Shown here: positions 58,902 through 64,000 of the stretch, in pieces | Numbering within the stretch: position 1 is the stretch's first letter | How the letters are laid out: the number at the start of each line of letters is the position of its first letter | Assembly: GCA_029204225.1 (NCBI GenBank) | Contig: CM055111.1 | Location: forward strand, 28,790,340-28,854,339 | Reading direction: 5' to 3' | DNA: 64,000 nt | Origin: Diphasiastrum complanatum | Taxonomy: Eukaryota > Streptophyta > Lycopodiopsida > Lycopodiales > Lycopodiaceae | Notes under the pieces: generated by a model | Told to the model about the DNA's origin: nothing | Databases searched by the model: none | Seen by the model: only the letters and a program-made list of their open reading frames with translations | Position numbers and translations under genes: made by a program

Positions 58902-58976
58902 GATGCAAGGGTTACCAGTGCTGAGGCTGTGTCCTTTTTCAAGAGAGCCAATCTTTCACAATTCATTCTTGCAAAG
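58902..58976 (+). CDS. exon of an EH-domain (EPS15/Pan1-like) endocytic protein
   Basis: A 25-codon exon in phase 0 lies between an acceptor (TTTCTGGCAG) and a donor (GTAAGA). It encodes DARVTSAEAVSFFKRANL followed by SQFILAK. This is the stretch after the first helix of the first EH domain of plant EPS15/Pan1-like proteins, where the pattern is D-G-R-I-S-G-x-E-A-V-x-F-F and then S/A-N-L-x-x-x-x-L-A. EH domains bind NPF peptides; plant EH/Pan1 proteins belong to the TPLATE endocytic complex at the plasma membrane. The neighbouring exons were not found, so the gene must have long introns or be a fragment. The LTR-Y copia starts 538 bp downstream. The short length limits certainty. Confidence 0.6.
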
Positions 58977-59513
58977 GTAAGATATAATCCCATTTTCTAA
59001 TTACAACAAAGAGATTTGCTCATCGAACTGGTGGTTTGTTTGTTAGAATGGGTATGTTTGTCTCTTGTACATACTCATTTGTGTGGCGAATTGGAGTTGA
59101 ACTGCTGAGGTCTAAAAAGAGGAAAGGGAAGCCCTTACCAATTCACCACTTGACTGATTGGAGGAAATTCTTTAGAATGTATTAGGAGATTTTCTCTTTA
59201 TTTACAACGTATTAAATTTGTTCACATTATTTTTTTGATGTTCTTAATCCTTATTAAGCAGGCGGCAAGGAAGCTGAATCAATGGTATTTCCAGATTTCA
59301 ATAAGATTTTCCGTCTTTAAGAGTTTTGGTTACATGATTTTCAGCTGCATAAAAGGGCTTTGGAAACAGTCTTTTTGCGATCCCTGACAGTGGTGGGACA
59401 AAAGACCTGATAAGGTGAGATGCAAACTACACAGACTTAGAACTCTTCACTTTGTGAAATTTTTTTTGTGTGAAATGATGTTGGACCTTACTGCCGGATG
59501 GGTGGGTATAATC
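58977..59513. other. possible intron of the EH-domain gene
   Basis: No certain exon. A short open piece (GFGNSLFAIPDSGGTKDLIR, about 59355-59413) ends at AGG/GTGAGA, which might be an exon but matches nothing I know. Confidence 0.3.
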
Positions 59514-60164
59514 TGTGAAAGATTCAACTAGTTTCATCACATTTTGCAATATTTCCATATTTGGCATATTGAGGTCAAAACTTGTCTTAGACTTAAAGGT
59601 TGACTTTTCAAAGTTCATTAGTCTAAATTTCATTTAAATAAACACTTTTTGAAAGTGTGGGAAAGATAGAATGCGAGTTTGAGTAGATTCAATTTGAATA
59701 AGTTGGGTACATTGAATCTAGACCCAAAATTAGTAGGGTTAGCATTTTGGTGGGAAAGCCGAGTTTCCAAATAGGGTTTGGACCTGCTATAAAAGGATGT
59801 AACTCGTGGAGAGAGTTATCTTCTCTCTTCTCTATCTCATTTCATGCTTATACATGGTTCTCTTGGGTTCTACTATCCATTGGTGCACTATCTTGGTGAT
59901 TGCTTGCAATTCTATGTGTAGAATGATCTATATTTGTTATTTTTGGATCCACACGTGTGAAATACAGTAGCTTTCTGGTTTTGTACGGACAGCAACAGTA
60001 CATAATCATTTCATTCAAGTTTGATCAAGTTCTATTAGTGTTTGCATCTCAAATTGTGTGTAGATGCTGATTTTTCTACATTGGTGAGATTGGTAGTGAA
60101 TTTCTCTTTCTAACCAAAGATCATTCAAGTAGATTGGATCTTAAGGATCTGAAATCTTTCACAT
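59514..60164 (+). repeat. LTR-Y 5' LTR
   Basis: 651 bp with perfect 11-bp ends TGTGAAAGATT...AATCTTTCACA. TATAAAAG (59788-59795) is the likely TATA box. It also contains CACACGTGTG-like text near 59950. Confidence 0.9.
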
Positions 60165-60176
60165 GGTATCAGAGCT
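60165..60176 (+). promoter_or_regulatory. LTR-Y primer binding site
   Basis: TGGTATCAGAGC, canonical tRNA-Met site, directly after the LTR. Confidence 0.93.
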
Positions 60177-60763
60177 TGTGTTTCAGGTTATGAAGGAGGA
60201 AATCAGATCTATCAATGATTTGGTGAAGATATCAAGTCTAGAGCATGCTAGAGAGGATTCTATACCAAAATCGGATTTTTTTGCTTTTGTAGATTGGATC
60301 TTTTGTAGATCAAAACACTAAATAGGTCAATATACTTGTTCAATTCCGATTATTGAGTTCACATACTGGATTTGGCCGATTTTTGGATCATTGGTTCAGC
60401 CTAAGTGGTGGCTTATAGATTGCATATCAAATTTCAGCATTTGCATGTAGATTTGGAATAGTCAATTTTTTGTGATTTTGTCAAAACCCTAATTTTGATT
60501 GGATATCTAGATAGTGAGGTTGCTGGACTTTATTTGAGTGTGTTTCAATCTTAGTAAGTGGCAAAAGTCATTAGATTAAGGATAGATAATAGGTTGATCA
60601 AGATTCCATGATTCTATGTGTTGATTTGCTTGGATAAGTGCTAGAAGAGAATTTGTGAGATAGTTTCAAATTTTGGTAATTTCTTTTGAATGCATTTGTT
60701 GTTGTTCAAATGAGTGCTTTGTGCATTGAAGCAGGTTGAAAGAGAAGATCAGGTCATTGCTAC
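60177..60763 (+). other. LTR-Y leader
   Basis: Untranslated, shared with the minus-strand copy at 40381-40970. Confidence 0.7.
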
Positions 60764-61212
60764 ATGGCAACCTCAATTGAAGTCATGTTGGAAGCCAATG
60801 ATAGGCTTACCTCAAGTAACTATTCATTGTGGAAAGTGAGGATGGAGTCACTTCTTGAGATGAATGATGTTTTGGATATTGTTGCAGGCTTGGAGGAGAG
60901 ACCAGCAACACAACAAGATCAATTGAGGTATGACAAGAGGGCCAAAAAGGCTCTACACATGATAAAGATGAATGTTACCAATGAACTTCTCAAGGAAGTT
61001 GGTAAGTGCACATCATCTTTGGAAGCTTGGAATTCATTGAAGAAGCTTCATGAATCCAAGTCTACTTCTAGAGTGTTGACTCTAAGAAGGCAAATCTTTT
61101 CTTGTTTGCAAAAGAATGAAGAAAGTCCAAGTACTTTTGTTTTGAGAATGAAAGCATTAAATGATGAGTTAGCTGCATAGATGAAAGCATTAAGGAAGGA
61201 GAGCTTAGTCAA
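60764..61212 (+). pseudogene. LTR-Y gag, N-terminal part
   Basis: From ATG 60764: MATSIEVMLEANDRLTSSNY, SLWKVRMESLLEMNDVLDIV, then LTLRRQIFSCLQKNEESPST and RMKALNDELAA before TAG. This is the UBN2/DUF4219-type capsid of plant copia elements. The minus-strand copy keeps the reading (ELACIDEMIKEGEL), which shows that small deletions near 61170-61185 caused the frameshift here. Confidence 0.88.
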
Positions 61213-62106
61213 GTGATGCTTAATGGCTTGTTGGATGCTCATGCTAACATTGTTCAAAGTATTGCTATTCAAAAGACTTTTCCAAGTTTGATGGATCTTC
61301 AAGAGATCTTGATCAATGAGGACTATAGGCTTCAAGCAAGAGGTGGATCTACATCGACACTTCAAGAGGATGCTATGTTCACAAAGGGCAAATTCAAGGG
61401 CAAAACCAAAAGCAAGTGGTCTAAAGGGCAAGATCAAATGGATGCTTCTTCAAGTGGCAAAAAGAAGGATAGATCAAAGCTCAAGTGCTTCTATTGTGGC
61501 ATCAAAGGACACTTTGCAAGTGACTGCTACAAGAAGAAGAGAGATCAAGGAGACAAGCAAGGTAATCTTACTCTTGATGAGGATGGTTTGGATGTTCAAT
61601 ATGCAAATGATGATGCTTTTGTGATGTCTTCATGTATGCTTTCTAATGATGGAGATCTAGATCCTTGGTGGATTGATAGTGGAGCAAGTTCACACATGAC
61701 TTTTCACAAAGAGTACTTCACTTCTTTGTTGGCATATGGAGATGACAAGAAGGTGATCTACACGGCCAATGATGGTGAGTGTGCAATCAAAGGGATTGTG
61801 ACAATTCCTATTTCTCTCTCTACAAATAGGAATGTTCATTTGGAGGAAGTCTTGTCTATTTCATCTATTACCAAGAATTTGCTTAGTGTGAGTCAAATGC
61901 TAAGTAAGGGCCTTAAGGTGGAGTTTGATGGAGATGCTTGTTTGATCAAAAGGAAGGATGTCTTGATTGGAAAAGGTAAAAGGCAAGGGAAGTTGTTCAA
62001 ACTTGATGCTTGTGTTATTGCTAACCAAGTTGGATGTGTTGCAAGGGAGCAAATTTCTATTCAAGAGGTTTGGCACAAAAGGATGGGACACCTCAACTTC
62101 AAGTAA
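61213..62106 (+). pseudogene. LTR-Y gag end, zinc knuckle, protease and integrase start
   Basis: The frame carries a CX2CX4HX4C knuckle CFYCGIKGHFASDC (61486-61527), the protease site PWWIDSGASSHMTFHKEYF (catalytic Asp codon 61675), LEEVLSISSITKNLLSVSQM and the integrase zinc-binding start VWHKRMGHLNFK. TAA at 62104 follows where CAA would be expected; the frame continues without shift. Confidence 0.9.
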
Positions 62107-62951
62107 TTGGAGGTAATGGCAAGGATGAAGGTTGTGATTGGTCTTCCAAGTTCCTTAAGTAATGACAAGCATGTTTGTGAGTCTTTTGCTTTGTCTAAGT
62201 CACATAGACTACCTTATACTAGAGCTATTTCTAGATCTACAAAGCCTTTTCAACTTGTACATTCGGATATTCATGGATTTACTACAATTAGCAATAGTGG
62301 AGCTAAGATGTATGTAACATTCATTGGATTTTAGTAGATTTTGTTGGATCTATCTACTAAAAAGCAAGGATGAAGTGTATGATGTCTTTGTCAAGTTCAA
62401 GAATGCAGGGGAGAACCAATTTTCCACAAAGATCAAGTGCTTGAGAGGTGACAATGGTGGTGAGTAGATATCTAACAAGTTCAAGGCCTTTTGTGATGAG
62501 CATGGGATCAAGAGGGAGTATACAACATAAAGGACCCCACAATAAAATGGAGTGGCTGAAAGAAAGAATAGGACTTTATGTGAAAGTGCTAAAGCTATGA
62601 GGTTAAGTGCTAATCTTGACAAACCATTTTGGGATCAAGCTTTGTTGTGTGCCAATTTCTTGTGCAATAGGTGGCCGAGTGCTATTTTGGATGGAAGGAC
62701 ACCTTTTCAGATGCTATTCAAGAGGAGGCCTAGTGTCAACTTTCTAAGAACCTTTGGATGCACATGCTATGTCAACATTACTCTTGATGATAGGACCAAG
62801 GAGGATCCATCTTCAAGAAGAGGTATTTTTGTTGGATATAGTGAGGTGAGTAAAGCCTACAAGGTTTCCATTCCTTCTACTAACAAAGTGATTGTTGGTA
62901 GAGATGTCATCTTTGATGAGGGGAACATTCCAAAGGTGTCCAAGCATGATT
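62107..62951 (+). pseudogene. LTR-Y integrase
   Basis: Continues VCESFALSKSHRLPYTRAIS and KPFQLVHSDIHGF (first catalytic Asp), then breaks near 62332. The second Asp is in CLRGDNGGE (about 62450) and the Glu in GVAERKNRTLCESAKAMRLS (62552 on). Stops at 62467, 62528 and 62543 stand in otherwise conserved text (TTKRTPQQNG-type). The C-terminal part NFLRTFGCTCYVNITLDDRT and GIFVGYSEVSKAYKVSIPST is intact. Confidence 0.87.
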
Positions 62952-63145
62952 GATGGTAAAATAGATGGATCTAACATTCTTGACGCTGATGAGAAAGATC
63001 CTACTTTGGTGGTGGTGATGATGGACCTTCATCAAGTCAAAAGCCAAGGAGAACATCAAGAGAAAGACAAGTACCTTCAAGGCTCACATATGATCAAAAG
63101 GATAAGCAAGTAGTTTTTGGAAATTATGTTGCTTTCCTAACCTCT

Positions 63146-64000
63146 TTGGATGAGCCTACAAGTGTAGATCAAGCAAGGAAAGAAGAGGAGTGGATCCAAG
63201 CAATGGATCTCGAGTATCAAGCTCTTATGAAGAATGGAACATGGAGATTGGTGGAGTTGCCTAAGGACAAGAAAGCTATTGGATGCAAATGGATCTTCAA
63301 GGTAAAAACAAACCAAGATGGATCTATCAACAAGTACAAGGCAAGGTTAGTGGCAAAAGGATATGCTCAACAACAAGGAATTGACTATGATGAGACCTTT
63401 GCACCCGTGGCAAAGATGGTAAGCATTCGAGTCATCATTTCACTTGCTACACTTTATGGATGGGATCTATGGAAAATGGACATTACAAATGCATTCTTGA
63501 ATGGTAATCTTGAGGAAAAGTATACATGGAGCAACCCGAGAGCTACATTTCATCAACAAAGCCAAATCATGTGTGTCTTCTACAAAAGAGTTTGTATGGC
63601 CTTAAGCAAGCACCAAGGAGTTGGTATGCTAATCTTAACACTTTTTTACTCTCTCAAGGCTTTGTTATGAGTGAGTATGATCATTCACTTTATTATAGGT
63701 TTGCTGGAAATTATGTTACCATCTTGCTAATCTATGTGGATGATATCATCTTGAGTGGTGGAGACAATCAAGATGTGGAGGATATCAAGAATGCCCTTAA
63801 GAAGGAGTTTGAGGTGCATGATCTTGGTAATTTGCATTACATTTTAGGAATAGAAGTCATTAGATCTTCTCAATCTACTTTCATTTGTCAAGAGAAGTAT
63901 GCTAATTCTATTCTAGAAAGATTTCATATGTTAGATGCAAAAGCTATTGATACACCTATGGAGTCTCATATAAAGCTAACTATAAGAGGTAATGAAAGAT
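63146..64000 (+). pseudogene. LTR-Y reverse transcriptase, partial
   Basis: Begins EEWIQAMDLEYQALMKNGTW, KAIGCKWIFKVKTNQDGSIN and ARLVAKGYAQQQGIDYDETF, then WKMDITNAFLNGNLEE. A frameshift occurs between about 63530 and 63665; the active site follows as LLIYVDDIILSGGD (YVDD at 63733-63744), then HDLGNLHYILGIEVIRS. The frame is open to the window end. Confidence 0.9.

Larger units (their letters stand above)
59514..64000 (+). mobile_element. LTR-Y Ty1/copia element, best copy, cut by window end
   Basis: 5' LTR, primer site, leader, gag, protease, integrase and reverse transcriptase follow in the order Gag-PR-INT-RT of Ty1/copia. The coding part has at least two frameshifts and several stops, many at expected CAA codons, so it is not active as it stands. 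RNase H and the 3' LTR lie beyond the window. It is the same family as the pieces at 39905-41541 and 49999-50698. Confidence 0.9.

Overview
The window looks like nuclear DNA of a land plant with a large, repeat-rich genome. The evidence is a plant-type TIM9 gene whose single intron is about 9.7 kb, many broken Ty1/copia and Ty3/gypsy (chromovirus) retrotransposons, a PIF/Harbinger transposon, a Helitron remnant and very long GA microsatellites. The huge intron would suit a fern, lycophyte or gymnosperm, but this is inference and the sequence does not fix the species. Nothing bacterial, organellar or CRISPR-like was seen, and no tRNA or rRNA gene was recognised.

Host genes are sparse. TIM9 (small Tim chaperone of the mitochondrial intermembrane space) is on the plus strand: exon 1 at 5472-5569, exon 2 at 15260-15446, 94 residues with both CX3C motifs. 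A 25-codon exon at 58902-58976 (+) matches the first EH domain of plant EPS15/Pan1-like endocytic proteins. A 78-codon exon-like segment with good splice sites lies at 57501-57734 (-), function unknown. Other open frames (41-487, 41554-41972, 47163-47426) are unrecognised.

Layout. 1-3.5 kb: a broken PIF/Harbinger element whose Myb/SANT-like ORF1 runs into a 148-bp GA tract and whose DDE transposase has two in-frame stops. 5.3-15.4 kb: TIM9; its intron holds an old gypsy gag-protease fragment (-), into which a 5.2-kb chromovirus (+) with intact 5-bp target duplication has inserted, plus two odd word-array/poly-T islands. 16.8-41.5 kb: a graveyard of nested and chimeric retroelements. A gypsy family ('LTR-X' here, minus strand) appears as LTR pieces at 17235, 27853, 36454 and 39469 and as a body at 28060-36453 that is interrupted by a copia body (29844-33100). 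A second gypsy (21143-25845, -) and copia fragments at 16930, 26163, 36817 and 37841 surround it. 39.8-41.5 kb holds a truncated minus-strand copia of the 'LTR-Y' family; 49999-50698 is another LTR-Y, and the best copy (59514 to beyond 64000, +) runs off the window. 42.9-44.7 kb: a Helitron N-terminal remnant with a DUF6570-like domain (-). 48.0-50.0 kb: a direct duplication. 52.6-53.9 kb: a gypsy gag (-), followed by a 1.4-kb array of a degenerate CGGTCGAGAT motif.

Most retroelement ORFs carry stops that replace expected CAG/CAA/CGA codons, as expected from decay of methylated cytosines. The genes do not form a pathway; the only clear functional product is Tim9, which works with Tim10 in carrying hydrophobic precursors across the intermembrane space.
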